Assembly (NCBI GenBank): GCA_963825445.1 | Contig: CAWGTM010000019.1 | Location: forward strand, 186,001-250,000 | DNA: 64,000 nucleotides | DNA from: Actinophytocola sp963825445 | Lineage (GTDB): Bacteria; Actinomycetota; Actinomycetes; Mycobacteriales; Pseudonocardiaceae | Reading direction: 5' to 3' | Shown here: in pieces, positions 24,675 to 33,548 of the stretch | Position numbering within the stretch: the first letter of the stretch is position 1 | Layout: each line of letters starts with the position of its first letter | Position numbers and translations under genes: made by a program | The notes under the pieces: generated by a model | The model's database searches: none | Seen by the model: the letters and a program-made list of their open reading frames with translations, nothing else | What the model was told of the DNA's origin: nothing

Positions 24675-25772
24675 ATGACCACGCTCAGCCTGCGGGCCGT
24701 CAACCGGGCGACCCTCGCGCGCCAACATCTCATCGAACGCGCCGAGGGCTCGGCCGAGGACATGGTGACGCACCTGCTCGGCCTCCAGGCCCAGGCACCG
24801 TTCCCGCCCTACACGGGGTTGTGGACGCGGCTGGTCGGCTTCCAGCCGGAGCACCTGGCCGACGCGCTGGTCGACCGGCGGGTGGTGCGGATCGTGCTCA
24901 TGCGGGGCACGGTCCACCTGGTCACGGCGGACGACGCGGCGTTCCTGCGCTCGGTCACCCAGATGATCATGGACCGGGACCTGCGCACGAACGCCGCCCA
25001 CTCCGCCTCGCTCGAGGGGGTCGACCTGGCCAAGATCGCGGACCTCGCCAGGTCGCTCCTGGACGAGAACGCCCTCACCGGCCGCGAACTGGGCGCCGCG
25101 CTCGCCGAACACCTCCCGGACCGCGCTCCGGCCTCCCTCGCCCACGCCGCCCGCGGGCTGCTGCCGCTCGTGCAGATCCCGCCGCGCGCGGTGTGGGGCA
25201 AGGCGGGACAGACCCGGTACCGGACCCTCGAACACTGGGTCGACCGCACGATCGATCCCACCCCCGACCTGACCCGGCTGGTCGAGCGCCACCTGGCCGC
25301 GTTCGGACCGGCCACCGTGGCCGACATCCAGGCCTGGTCCGGGCTCACCCGGCTGCGCGAGGTCGTCGACCCGATGCGCCCCACCCTGCGGACCTTCACC
25401 GATCCCCAGGGCCGCGAACTGTTCGACCTGCCGGACGCACCCCGGCCCGACCCGGACCTGCCGGCGCCGGTGCGTCTGCTGCCGGAGTTCGACAACCTCC
25501 TGCTGTCCTACGCCGACCGCACCCGCGTGATGACCGACGAGTACCGCAAACGGCTGCTGGGCACCAAGAACGCCGTCTTCCCCGGCACGGTTCTCGTCGA
25601 CGGTTTCTTACGCGGCGAGTGGACCATCACGAAGGAACGCAAGACGGTAGCCCTCACTGTGCTCCCGTACAACCGCCTGACCAAACGAGAAACGGCGGCC
25701 GTCACGAAGGAAGCCACCCACCTACTGGAGTGGACCCACCCCAACGCCGAACAGCGGGAGGTCCGCCTCTGA
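24675..25772 (+). CDS. AlkZ-like DNA glycosylase (winged-helix, QxQ motif)
   Basis: The 365-residue protein is a HTH_42/AlkZ family member. The catalytic Q-x-Q motif is present as LLGLQAQAPFPPYTGLW (Q38 and Q40), and the LRGT-type block reads LMRGTVHLVTADDAAFLR. The late LLPEFDNLLLSYADRTRVM block (about 270-288) is typical. Family members flip out and excise bulky N-alkyl bases; several protect producers of genotoxic antibiotics. I choose the ATG at 24675 (MTTLSLRAVNRATLARQHL), matching the N-terminus of the paralogue at 39066-40151. It sits between a UvrA-like gene neighbourhood and SCO1664. Confidence 0.82.
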   Translation: MTTLSLRAVNRATLARQHLIERAEGSAEDMVTHLLGLQAQAPFPPYTGLWTRLVGFQPEHLADALVDRRVVRIVLMRGTVHLVTADDAAFLRSVTQMIMDRDLRTNAAHSASLEGVDLAKIADLARSLLDENALTGRELGAALAEHLPDRAPASLAHAARGLLPLVQIPPRAVWGKAGQTRYRTLEHWVDRTIDPTPDLTRLVERHLAAFGPATVADIQAWSGLTRLREVVDPMRPTLRTFTDPQGRELFDLPDAPRPDPDLPAPVRLLPEFDNLLLSYADRTRVMTDEYRKRLLGTKNAVFPGTVLVDGFLRGEWTITKERKTVALTVLPYNRLTKRETAAVTKEATHLLEWTHPNAEQREVRL

Positions 25773-25796
25773 CCACGAGTCGTACGTTATCGACAC

Positions 25797-25813
25797 CGAA
25801 ACTGAGCGTTTCG
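25797..25813. terminator. Small hairpin between convergent genes
   Basis: CGAAAC-TGAGC-GTTTCG forms a 6-bp stem in the 64-bp gap between the AlkZ-like gene and the convergent SCO1664-type gene. GAGTCGTAC occurs on each side of it as a direct repeat. Confidence 0.35.
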
Positions 25814-25836
25814 ACAGCGAGTCGTACCGTCCCGCG

Positions 25837-26631
25837 TCAGAAGGCGGGCCAGGGGATGGCTCGGTAGTCGGTACCCGGGGTGGGGAACTCGCCTGTCTGG
25901 GTGAGGTGGTCGAGGCGGTGGCGGAGGGCGCGGATCTCCGCGCGGGTCAGGTGGTCGGCCAGCGCGGTCGGCAGATCGCCTTCCATGGCCACGCGCAGCC
26001 GTTCGAGCATCTCCACCACGTCGTCCGGCAGCGCCTCGCCCACCCAGCCCCACAGGACGGTGCGCAGCTTGTGCTCGGCGTGCAGGCAGATTCCGTGGTC
26101 GACGCCGTACACCTCGCCGTCCGTGCCGTGCAGGACGTGGCCGCCCTTGCGGTCCGCGTTGTTGATCACGACGTCGAGCGCGGACATCATGCGCACGCTC
26201 GGGTGGTCGGCGTGGGCCAGCACGGCCGGCTCACCGAACCGGTCGTGGGCGCGCAGCACCCGGCGCCACCCGGGCGGCACGTCGTCGGGGGCGACCACGT
26301 CGACCAGGTCGTCGCCCTCCTTGGTGTCGATCCACAGCTGCACCATGCCCTCGCCGAACGGGCCCGCCCGCAGCACGGTCGGCGGGATCACGTGCACCCC
26401 GGCGGCCTCGGACACCAGGTAGGCGCCGAACTCGCGGCCGGCGAGCGTGCCGTCGGGGAAGTCCCACAGCGCCCGCTCGCCGCTGACCGGCTTGTAGACA
26501 CAGTGCGCGCTCACGCCGTCGCCGCTGATCTCGCAGAACAGGGTGGCGTTGGACGCGTCGACCAGCCGTCCCTCGATCTCGATACGACCTCTGGTGAGCA
26601 GCTCGGCGACAGCCGGATCGGACGGCAGCAA
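25837..26631 (-). CDS. SCO1664 family protein (PI3/4-kinase-like fold)
   Basis: The 264-residue protein matches the actinobacterial SCO1664 family, which is distantly related to phosphatidylinositol 3/4-kinases. Visible kinase-like segments are CVYKPVSGERALWDFPDGTLAGREFGAYLVSEAAGVHVIPPTV (about 44-86; lysine and glutamate of the nucleotide site) and MMSALDVVINNADRKGGHVL then YGVDHGICLH (about 148-180; catalytic N/D and metal-binding D). The start appears to be TTG, one base past the DUF3090 stop. In other actinomycetes these two genes also adjoin. The substrate is unknown. Confidence 0.85.
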   Translation of the reverse strand: MLPSDPAVAELLTRGRIEIEGRLVDASNATLFCEISGDGVSAHCVYKPVSGERALWDFPDGTLAGREFGAYLVSEAAGVHVIPPTVLRAGPFGEGMVQLWIDTKEGDDLVDVVAPDDVPPGWRRVLRAHDRFGEPAVLAHADHPSVRMMSALDVVINNADRKGGHVLHGTDGEVYGVDHGICLHAEHKLRTVLWGWVGEALPDDVVEMLERLRVAMEGDLPTALADHLTRAEIRALRHRLDHLTQTGEFPTPGTDYRAIPWPAF

Positions 26632-26632
26632 G

Positions 26633-27206
26633 TTACTCAGTCTCGTCCTCGGTGCGCCGGTAGCCGTTCTGGCGGGGGCACACGTGCCCGGCCGGGTCGA
26701 GCGGCTCTCCGCACAGCGGGCACGGCTTGCGGCCGGCGTTGATCACCCGGTCGGCGCGCTCGGCGAACGCCCGCGCCTCGGCCGGGGTGAGGAACACCCG
26801 CACCGCGTCGGGGCCCTCCTCGGTGTCGTCGAGGACGACCGACTCGTCGACCTCGCCCTCGGTGATCGCGAGCAGTTCGATCACGACCGCGCTGCGTCTC
26901 GGAGTCCCAGCCCAGCCCCATCGTGCCGACGCGGAACTCCTCCTCGACGGGCACCTGCAGCGGGTCGGCGTCGACCAGGTCGTCGGGCGTCTCGTCGGGC
27001 AGGTCGGCGCCGAAGCGGCGGTGGACCTCCTCGAGCAGCGAGCCGATGCGCTCGGCGAGCACGGCCATCTGCTGCTTCTCCAGCGTGACGCTGACGGTGC
27101 GGGCGCTCTCGGAGGCCTGCAGGTAGAACGTGCGGTCGCCGGGTTGCCCGACCGTGCCGGCGACGAAGCGATCGGGTTGGCGGAAGACATGAATGACACG
27201 AGCCAT
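26633..27206 (-). pseudogene. DUF3090 family protein, one frameshift
   Basis: The first part (MARVIHVFRQPDRFVAGTVGQPG to GTMGLGWDSE) and the last part (AVVIELLAITEGEVDESVVLDD to a stop after TEDETE) lie in different frames. One extra base near 26893-26900 joins them. The C-terminal CPLCGEPLDPAGHVCPRQNGY carries two CxxC-like pairs, a likely zinc site. DUF3090 is an actinobacterial family of unknown function that clusters with SCO1664-type genes and a phosphomutase-like gene near mshC. As the family is conserved and near-essential looking, a sequencing error is quite possible. Confidence 0.8.
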
Positions 27207-27324
27207 GGCACCTCCGACCCTACGGCAAACACCGCTTCGAGCAGGCCGGTTCCGCCCCGTCACACCTAGCGGACGCTACCCTGCGGGGGCCGGTCAAGGT
27301 CGTGACCCGGTTAGGGTCTGCGGC

Positions 27325-29280
27325 GTGGTGAAGATCGCACAGTTCGGGAGCTGGGAGTCGCCGGTCACCGCCGAGACGGTGGCGGCGGCCGGTGGCGGCC
27401 CCCAGCTGGGTCGACGTGCACGACGGGCGACGTGTGGTGGGCCGAGAGCCGGCCCGGCGGAGGGCGGCCGGGTCGCGCTGATGCGCGAGGGACCGGACGG
27501 GCGCCGGTCGAGGTGCTGCCCGCGCCGTGGAACGTCCGCAACCGGGTGCACGAGTACGGCGGCCGGCCGTGGACGGTCGTCGGCGGCCACGGTGGTCTTC
27601 ACCAACTGGGCCGACCAGCGGCTCTACGCGCTGGACCGCGCCGACCGGCGAGCCGCGGCCGATCACGCCGGAACCCGAGCGCCACCACGGGCTGCGCTAC
27701 GCCGACCTGTCCCCCGGCCCGGACGGCGACGGTGCTGTGCGTGCGCGAGACGGTCACCGGTGACGCGGCCGACCGACGTCGCGCCGCGACCTGGTGGAGG
27801 TCCCGCTCGACGGCGGCGAGCCGCGGTCGCTGGCGCGAGCCACCACTTCATGACCGGGCCGCGGCTGTCGCCCGGACGGCACGCACGGATCGCCTGGCTC
27901 GGCTGGGACCACCCGAAGATGCCGTGGGACGGCACCGAACTGTGCGTCGCGCCGTCGCCGAGCCGGGCCGGCCGCACCGGGTGCTGGCCGGCGGGCCGCG
28001 GGAGAGCGTGTGCCAGGTCGAGTGGGAGACCGCCGACACGCTGCTCGCGCTGACCGACCCGGACGGCTGGTGGAACCTGTTCCGCGTCGGCCTCGACGGG
28101 TCGAGCGGTCAACCTCGCGCCGTGCGAGCGAGGAGCTGGGCGGTCCGCTGTGGACGATCGGCATGCGCTGGTTCGCGCCGCTGGGCGGCGGCCGGTACGC
28201 GGTCCTGCGGTCGGGCCGGCTGGCGGTGCTCGACGAGCACGCCGGCACGGTGACCGACGTGGACGACCGACCTGACCGCGTGGAGCGTCGGACCTGGCGG
28301 TGCGCGACGGCGCGGTGGTGTCGCGCGGCCGGGTCCGCCGACCGAGGACCTGGCCGTGGTGCGCGCTCGACCTCGGCGACCGGCACGGCCGACGCGGCTC
28401 GTCGCCGCAGCCGCCCGACGACCTGCCGACCCGGCGTACCTGCCGGTGCCCGAGGAGCGGGTGTTCACCGGCCCGGACGGGCGGACGATCCCGGCGCTGC
28501 GTGTACCCGCCGCGCAACCCCGAGTTCGCCGGCCCGGACGGCGTGCGCGCCGCCGTTCCTGGTGCACGTCCACGGCGGGCCGACCGGCAAGTCCGCGCGC
28601 GCTCAACCTGGACATCGCGTACTTCACCAGCCGCGGCATCGGCGTGGTCGCGGTGAACTACGGCGGCTCCACCGGCTACGGGCGGGAGTTCCGCGAGTCG
28701 CTCAACGAGCAGTGGGGCGTGGTGGACGTCCAGGACTGCGCGGCGGTCGCGGCCGCGCTGGCCGACGGAGGGCACGGCGGACGGCGCCCGGCTCGCGATC
28801 CGCGGCGGCAGCGCGGGCGGCTGGACCGCGGCCGCGTCGATGACCTCGGTGGACACCTACCGCGTGCGGCGACGATCATGTTCCCGATCCTGGACCTGAC
28901 CGGCTGGACCGGCGACGGCGGCGAGACCCACGACTTCGAGTCCCGCTACCTCGACGGGCTGGTCGGCACGCTGCCCGAGCACGCCGACCGGTACGCGCGA
29001 GCGGTCGCCGATCAACCACGTGGACCAGCTCGCCGGGCCGGTGCTGCTGTTGCAGGGCCTGGAGGACGAGGTGTGCCCGCCGGAGCAGGCGGACCGGTTC
29101 GTGGCGAGCCTCGACGGCAGCGGCGTCCCGCACGCGTACCTGACGTTCGAGGGTGAGCAGCACGGGTTCCGGCAGGGCGTCGACGGCGATCAGGCCGCGC
29201 TGGAGGCGGAGCTGTCGTTCTACGGCCAGGTGTTCGGGTTCACCCCGCCGGGCGTGCCGATGCTGGAGCTGCGTTCGTGA
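27325..29280 (+). pseudogene. S9 family prolyl oligopeptidase-like peptidase, many frameshifts
   Basis: A propeller-plus-hydrolase peptidase can be read end to end only by changing frame at least ten times, roughly every 60-200 bp. Recognisable pieces are VVKIAQFGSWESPVTAE (start), RNRVHEYGGRPWTV, FMTGPRLSP, WLGWDHPKMPWDGTELC, the nucleophile elbow IRGGSAGGWTA near 28795-28830, the aspartate in LLQGLEDEVCPPEQ and the histidine in EGEQHGFRQG. The full catalytic triad is therefore encoded. Most shifts are single extra or missing bases in G/C runs. Its stop overlaps the next gene's GTG start. Either a decayed gene or a badly sequenced one. Confidence 0.75.
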
Positions 29281-30206
29281 GCCGGACACGGCCGGCGCGG
29301 CTGCGGGCGGGGAGCAGGGTCGCGCTGGTCGCGCCCGCCGGGCCGGTCGCCGCAGCGAGCTGCTCGACGCGCGGGATCGCGATGCTGCGAGAGCTGGGGC
29401 CTGCGGGTCGAGGTCGGCGAGCACGTGCTCGACCGGCATCCCGACACTGCCCTACCTGGCCGGCCGCGACGCGCACCGCGCGGCCGACCTGCAGCGCGCG
29501 TGGTGCGACCCGGACGTCGACGCGGTGGTGTGCGCCCGCGGCGGCTACGGCGCCATGCGGATGCTCGACCTGCTCGACTGGGACGCGATGGCCGCCGCCG
29601 GGCCGAAGCTGTTCACCGGGTCCAGCGACATCACCGCGCTGCACGAGGCGATCGGCGCGCGGCTCGACCTGGTGACGCTGTTCGCGCCGATGGTCGCCAC
29701 CGATGGTGTCTTCGACGCCGTGGCGCGCCGAAGCACCTGCGGCCGACGCTGTTCGAACCGGAGACCGTGCAGCGTCTCGCCGGCCCGGCCGCCGCGACCG
29801 GTGAACGACGGCGTGGCCGACGGGATGGTGGTGGGCGGCAACCTCAGTCCTGCTGGCGTCGTGCGTCGGCGCCGAGGACGCCGTCGTGCCGCCGGACCCG
29901 TCGATCGTGCTGCTCGAGGAGGTCAACGAGGAGCCGTACCGGATCGACCGGATGCTCACCCAGCTGCTGCGGGCCGGCTGGTTCACCGGCGCCGCCGGCA
30001 TCGCGCTCGGTTCGTGGACCGACTGCGGCGACCCGGACGAAGTGGCCGACGTGATCCAGGACCTGCTGGCCGGGCTGGGCCTACCGCTGGTGGCCGACCT
30101 GGGCTTCGGTCACCTCCCCGGCCAACTGACCATCCCTTTGGGAACCCACGCCCGCCTGGACGCCGACCTGGGTGCCCTCACCCTGAGCGAACCGGCGCTT
30201 CGCTGA
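29277..30206 (+). pseudogene. S66 LD-carboxypeptidase-like protein, several frameshifts
   Basis: The product begins MSRTRPARLRAGSRVALVAPAGP and resembles LdcA/MccF serine peptidases. The nucleophile serine lies in LFTGSSDITALHEAIG, the glutamate in IVLLEEVNEEPYRIDRML, and the histidine in LGFGHLPGQLTIPLG. Frame changes occur near 29345, 29400, 29445, 29730 and 29855. Known members cut L,D bonds in peptidoglycan peptides or detoxify microcin C. Its GTG overlaps the S9 peptidase stop, so the two form an operon of peptide hydrolases. Only the last third (from 29886) is open without interruption. Confidence 0.72.
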
Positions 30207-30485
30207 CCGTCCCGAGTAGACGCTGGGTCCCCCACACATCCGCGCCAACCTGCCTTCTCTCACGCGCACGCGCGCGGGGCCGCCCCTCAAGACCAACGCT
30301 ACCGCAACCAACCGACAGTTCTCGGGCTCGGGAAGCTCCCCTGTGGACGACCCGCCGGCTGTGGACAACCCGGCCGATGTCGATCTTCGCGACGCGGAAC
30401 TGTCGGACCCTCCCGGTACGCTGGATTCCGGGGGCCGGAGGCTGCCGTTGATCATGCTCCACCGCGCCCGACCCGGCCTTCCCAC
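30207..30485. other. Intergenic stretch upstream of the repeat element
   Basis: No convincing gene is visible between the S66 gene and the palindromic repeat. The stretch includes a GATTCCGGGGGCCGGAGGC string (30424-30442) that recurs with one G fewer at 32054-32071, on the far side of the IS110 element. Confidence 0.4.
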
Positions 30486-30558
30486 GCGAGTCCCACGTTC
30501 GCACCGCGCGAGTTGGCGGTTCGCGACCGCGGACTGGTTCGCGAACCGCCAACTCGCG
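30486..30558. repeat. 22-bp-period repeat with a 19-bp-stem palindrome
   Basis: GAGT-headed units begin at 30488 and 30510, with a GACT at 30532, all 22 bp apart. The stretch 30507-30525 is a perfect 19-bp inverted repeat of 30540-30558 around a 14-nt loop (arm starts CGCGAGTTGGCGG). The first 29 bp (30486-30514) recur inverted, 26 of 29 identical, at 32024-32052 beyond the IS110 element. Confidence 0.65.
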
Positions 30559-30870
30559 TGTCCTGCGAGGGAGACAGTGAGGATGGGTTTGTGTCCGTGA
30601 GGATGTTGTTCGGTGTCTGCCGGCGTGGTCTGACCCTGAGCGGGACTGGCTTGGTGCCTTTCGCGGGATCTGTCGTCCGGGCCGGGGAAGTTCACGGTGT
30701 GCACCAGGCCCGGCGACCGTGACCTCATAGGAGCCTGTTAGCGGCAGGCGACCCATCACTGTCCTGTCCGCCCGCCGGGCCCGGGTGCGCACCAACCCGC
30801 CCGTACCAGCGAACAGGATGGCAATCACCAGCATGGCAAAACCTCGCTCGAAGCCAGCACCGCCCTGTCG
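30559..30870 (+). ncRNA. IS110 left-end noncoding region, candidate bridge RNA locus
   Basis: About 310 bp upstream of the transposase lack a credible gene but can fold: TCACGGT (30692-30698) pairs with ACCGTGA (30716-30722), and GGTGCGCACC is a perfect palindrome near 30785. IS110-group elements are known to encode a guide (bridge) RNA upstream of the recombinase. CATAGGAGC occurs here at 30726-30734 and again at 31993-32001 just after the transposase, which may mark element ends. RNA identity is inferred. Confidence 0.3.
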
Positions 30871-31988
30871 GTGACTACCCCGGTCGGGGACATCACCGGC
30901 GGGGTGGACACCCACCTCGACTTCCATGTCGCCGCGGCTCATGACGGCCTCGGCCGGGAGCTGGGCACGGAGAAGTTCCCGACCACCCAGACCGGCTACA
31001 CGGCTCTGCTGGCCTGGCTGCGGGCATTTGGCCCGCTCGCGGTGGTGGGAGCGGAGGGCACTGGCTCCTACGGCGCCGGCCTCACCAGCTACCTCACCAG
31101 CCACGATATGCCGGTGGTCGAGGTCAACCGCCCGAACCGGCAGAAACGCCGCCTGCACGGCAAATCCGACCCCCACGACGCATCAACGCCGCCGCCGCGG
31201 CCCAATCCGGTGACGCCACCGCCACCCCGAAACTCCGCACCGGCCCTCTCGAGTCCGTCCGGGTGCTGCGTGTCATCCGTGAGCAACTGATCGGTGCCCG
31301 CACCGCCACGATCAACGCGCTCAAAGCCTCATCGTCACCGCACCCGCACCCCTCGGGAAACCCTGCACGGGCTGAGCACCACCACACTGATCCGCCACTG
31401 CGCGACACTGCCGGCACTAGACCTACCCGCACCCCGCCCCGGCAGCAAAACCCGCGCCCAGGCCGCCACCCACCTCGCCGAGCAGTTCCTGGACTCCCAC
31501 ACCACAATCCAGGTCACCCTGAACGAACTGGCCCGCACTCTCACCCACTACGACACCCGCATCGCCGAGCTGGCCGCCACCCTCGACGCCCTGGTCCACC
31601 GGATCGCGCCCCGCACCATCGCCCTGCACGGCCTCGGCCCCGACCCCACCGGACAGCTACTCATCACCGCCGGCAACAACCCCGAACGCCTCCACAGCGA
31701 AGCCGCGTTCGCCTGCCTCACCGGCACCGCACCCCAAGACTCCAGCAGCGGCAAAAACCAACACCACCGACTCTCCCGCGCCGGCGACCGAGCCGCCAAC
31801 CCGTGCTCTACCGCATCACCCTCACCCGCCTCGCCAGCCACGACCCCACCCGCAACTACATAGACACCCGCCTACGCCCCGGCACCAAAATCACCAAAAA
31901 ACACCTCATCCGCTGCCTCAAACGCTACCTCGCCCGCGAGATCTACCCCCACCTCACCGCCGACCTCACAGCCCTCCACACCACTTGA
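30871..31988 (+). mobile_element. IS110 family transposase, frameshifted
   Basis: The N-terminal DEDD-type RuvC-like domain is visible (GDITGGVDTHLDFHVAA with the first aspartate, then VVGAEGTGSYGAGL with the glutamate, and KSDPHDA with the paired aspartates). The C-terminal Tnp_20-like domain follows in other frames (LITAGNNPERLHSEAAFACLTGTAP, then RITLTRLASHDPTRNYI to the end). Frame changes lie near 31183, 31328, 31352 and 31803, mostly one C missing from a C run. It reads as an inactive or mis-sequenced copy. It sits between inverted copies of an intergenic repeat. Confidence 0.85.
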
Positions 31989-32023
31989 CAAACATAGGAG
32001 CATCTCGCGGTGCTTGAATGGGG

Positions 32024-32052
32024 AACTCGTGCGGCGTGAACGTGGGACTCGC
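32024..32052. repeat. Inverted copy of the 22-bp-period repeat
   Basis: On the minus strand GAGTCCCACGTTC begins at 32050 and a second GAGT begins 22 bp later at 32028. The 29 bp match 30486-30514 in inverted orientation at 26 positions. The two copies bracket the IS110 element. Confidence 0.6.
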
Positions 32053-32072
32053 CGATTCCGGGGCCGGAGGCG

Positions 32073-32738
32073 TCACCGACCCGGCGTCGCGCTGATCCGT
32101 CCCGAGTGGACGACCTCCGTCACCCACTCCTCGCGTGGTGCGACGTGCAGTCGCCAGTAGTGCTCGGCGATGAGGTCCGGGTCGAAGTCCGTGCCCGGTA
32201 CGACATCGCCGTCCACGGTCACGCTCGCCACGTGCACGCCCGCCGGCCGATAGACCTGGTCGAGTGCGCCGATCAGAGTGCGGATGCCGGCCTTGCCCAG
32301 CGACAGGCTCAGGTACGCCGGCACCGGTTCGGGCATGCCGCCGGTGACCACGAACGTGCCCCGGCCGCGGTCGGCCATGCCCGGCAGCACGTGCGCGGCG
32401 GCCGTGTGCGCGCCGAGCACGTTCACCGCCCACCGGTCCAGGTGCTCCCGAACCGACAGCTCACCCGGCGCGTCCGGGCGGATGACCGCCGCGTTGTACA
32501 CCACCACGTCCGGCGGGCCGAGCCGATCGGCCACCACCGAGAGCGCGCCACGCAGCGAGTCCTCGTCGCCCGCGTCCGCGGTCGCCGTCACCACCGGCAC
32601 GCCATACGAGACCGTCGCCGCCAGGTCCTCCAGCGAACCGCGCGCCAACAAAGCGACCGGCATCCCCTCCCGAGCGAACCGCACCGCCACCGACCGGCCA
32701 ATCCCTGGCCCCGCCCCGATTACCACCACACCAGCCAT
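32073..32738 (-). CDS. SDR family oxidoreductase lacking the YxxxK motif
   Basis: The 221-residue protein has a Rossmann cofactor site (VVVIGAGPGIGRSVAVRFA, residues 4-22) and the NAG-like turn VVVYNAAVIRPD (about 79-90). The usual catalytic Y-x-x-x-K is not intact: the segment reads PAYLSLSLGKAG, with leucine four residues before the lysine. Catalysis may use another residue or the protein may be non-catalytic, as in some SDR subgroups. A perfect 16-bp palindrome lies 18 nt upstream of its start. It is the first intact gene after the IS110 element. Confidence 0.85.
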   Translation of the reverse strand: MAGVVVIGAGPGIGRSVAVRFAREGMPVALLARGSLEDLAATVSYGVPVVTATADAGDEDSLRGALSVVADRLGPPDVVVYNAAVIRPDAPGELSVREHLDRWAVNVLGAHTAAAHVLPGMADRGRGTFVVTGGMPEPVPAYLSLSLGKAGIRTLIGALDQVYRPAGVHVASVTVDGDVVPGTDFDPDLIAEHYWRLHVAPREEWVTEVVHSGRISATPGR

Positions 32739-32755
32739 GCCAACCAGGCTAAAGA

Positions 32756-32771
32756 TTCACATCAGTGTGAA
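32756..32771. promoter_or_regulatory. Operator-like palindrome upstream of the SDR gene
   Basis: TTCACA-TCAG-TGTGAA is a perfect dyad 18 nt before the SDR start codon and 18 nt beyond the MBL-fold gene's stop. It probably controls the SDR gene; no regulator is encoded next to it. Confidence 0.5.
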
Positions 32772-32788
32772 GGTAAGCCGAATGAGAC

Positions 32789-33478
32789 TCAGGTCACCGC
32801 CCGCATCGTCCGACCGGCGTCCCCCACCACCGGGTCGCCGTGGCCGAAACAGGCCACCGCCGGATCTAGATCGGCCAGCCGACGAACGGACGCCACCGTC
32901 GCCGTGTGATCGAGATTGAACACCCCCACCATCGCCGGAACGCCCGGCACGGACGCCACCGTGTCGCCCGTGAACAGGATCCCGTGGCGTGGCAGGAAAA
33001 CCCCGATGCTGCCCGGTGTGTGACCGGCCGCGCCGACCACCACCGCGCCGTCGCCGAAGTCCAACTCGTCGCCGTCGGACAGCGCAACGTCCACCACGGA
33101 CGGCGGCGCCTGCGGCAACCCGAGCGCGGACACCTGCGCCCAGATCTCCCGGTCGACCTCGGTGAGCACCGGCGGCGGGAAGGGCCGCGCACCGGTCACG
33201 AACGGCACGTCCGCGTGGTGCGCGTGCACCGGGGCGCCGTCGAACGCGCGGACCTCCGCCGCGCCGCCCGCGTGGTCCTCGTGCCCGTGGGTGAGCACGA
33301 TCCGGCGAATGGCCGACGGACCCAGCCCGAGCGCCCTCGTGGCGTCCGCGATCGCCGGACCCGACCCGGCGAGGCCGGCGTCGATCAACGTCAGCTCGTC
33401 CCCGTCGCGCCACAGATACACCTGACCGAACTCCAGCCGCACCTGGTGCAGGCGCGGCACCAACTCCACAATCTCCAT
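32789..33478 (-). CDS. MBL-fold metallo-hydrolase
   Basis: The 229-residue protein has the metallo-beta-lactamase signature LTHGHEDHAGG (about residues 61-71), DAGLAGSGPAI before it, GHTPGSIGVFLP (about 150-161) and FTGDTVASVPG (about 167-177) with the bridging aspartate. Such enzymes bind two metals and hydrolyse thioesters, lactones or phosphodiesters; the exact substrate is unknown. The ATG at 33478 is preferred over the TTG three codons upstream. It is divergent from the Tat-lipoprotein aminotransferase gene. Confidence 0.88.
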   Translation of the reverse strand: MEIVELVPRLHQVRLEFGQVYLWRDGDELTLIDAGLAGSGPAIADATRALGLGPSAIRRIVLTHGHEDHAGGAAEVRAFDGAPVHAHHADVPFVTGARPFPPPVLTEVDREIWAQVSALGLPQAPPSVVDVALSDGDELDFGDGAVVVGAAGHTPGSIGVFLPRHGILFTGDTVASVPGVPAMVGVFNLDHTATVASVRRLADLDPAVACFGHGDPVVGDAGRTMRAVT

Positions 33479-33548
33479 GCGCCCCAAGCTAAGTGGCCGG
33501 CTCGCGAAGATCGGCCCGTTTCGCCGTGAGCGGACCTAGGATTGCCCG

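Noticed and set aside
27193..30451. The many short open frames in this block as separate novel small proteins
   Set aside because: Each frame continues the homology of one S9 or one S66 peptidase after a single-base shift, so they are fragments.
32095..32115. CGTCCCGAGTGGACG near the SDR stop and CGTCCCGAGTAGACG near 30206 as an IS target duplication
   Set aside because: The right copy is inside the SDR coding end and the strings are 300 bp or more from the transposase on the left side, so a direct target duplication is unlikely.
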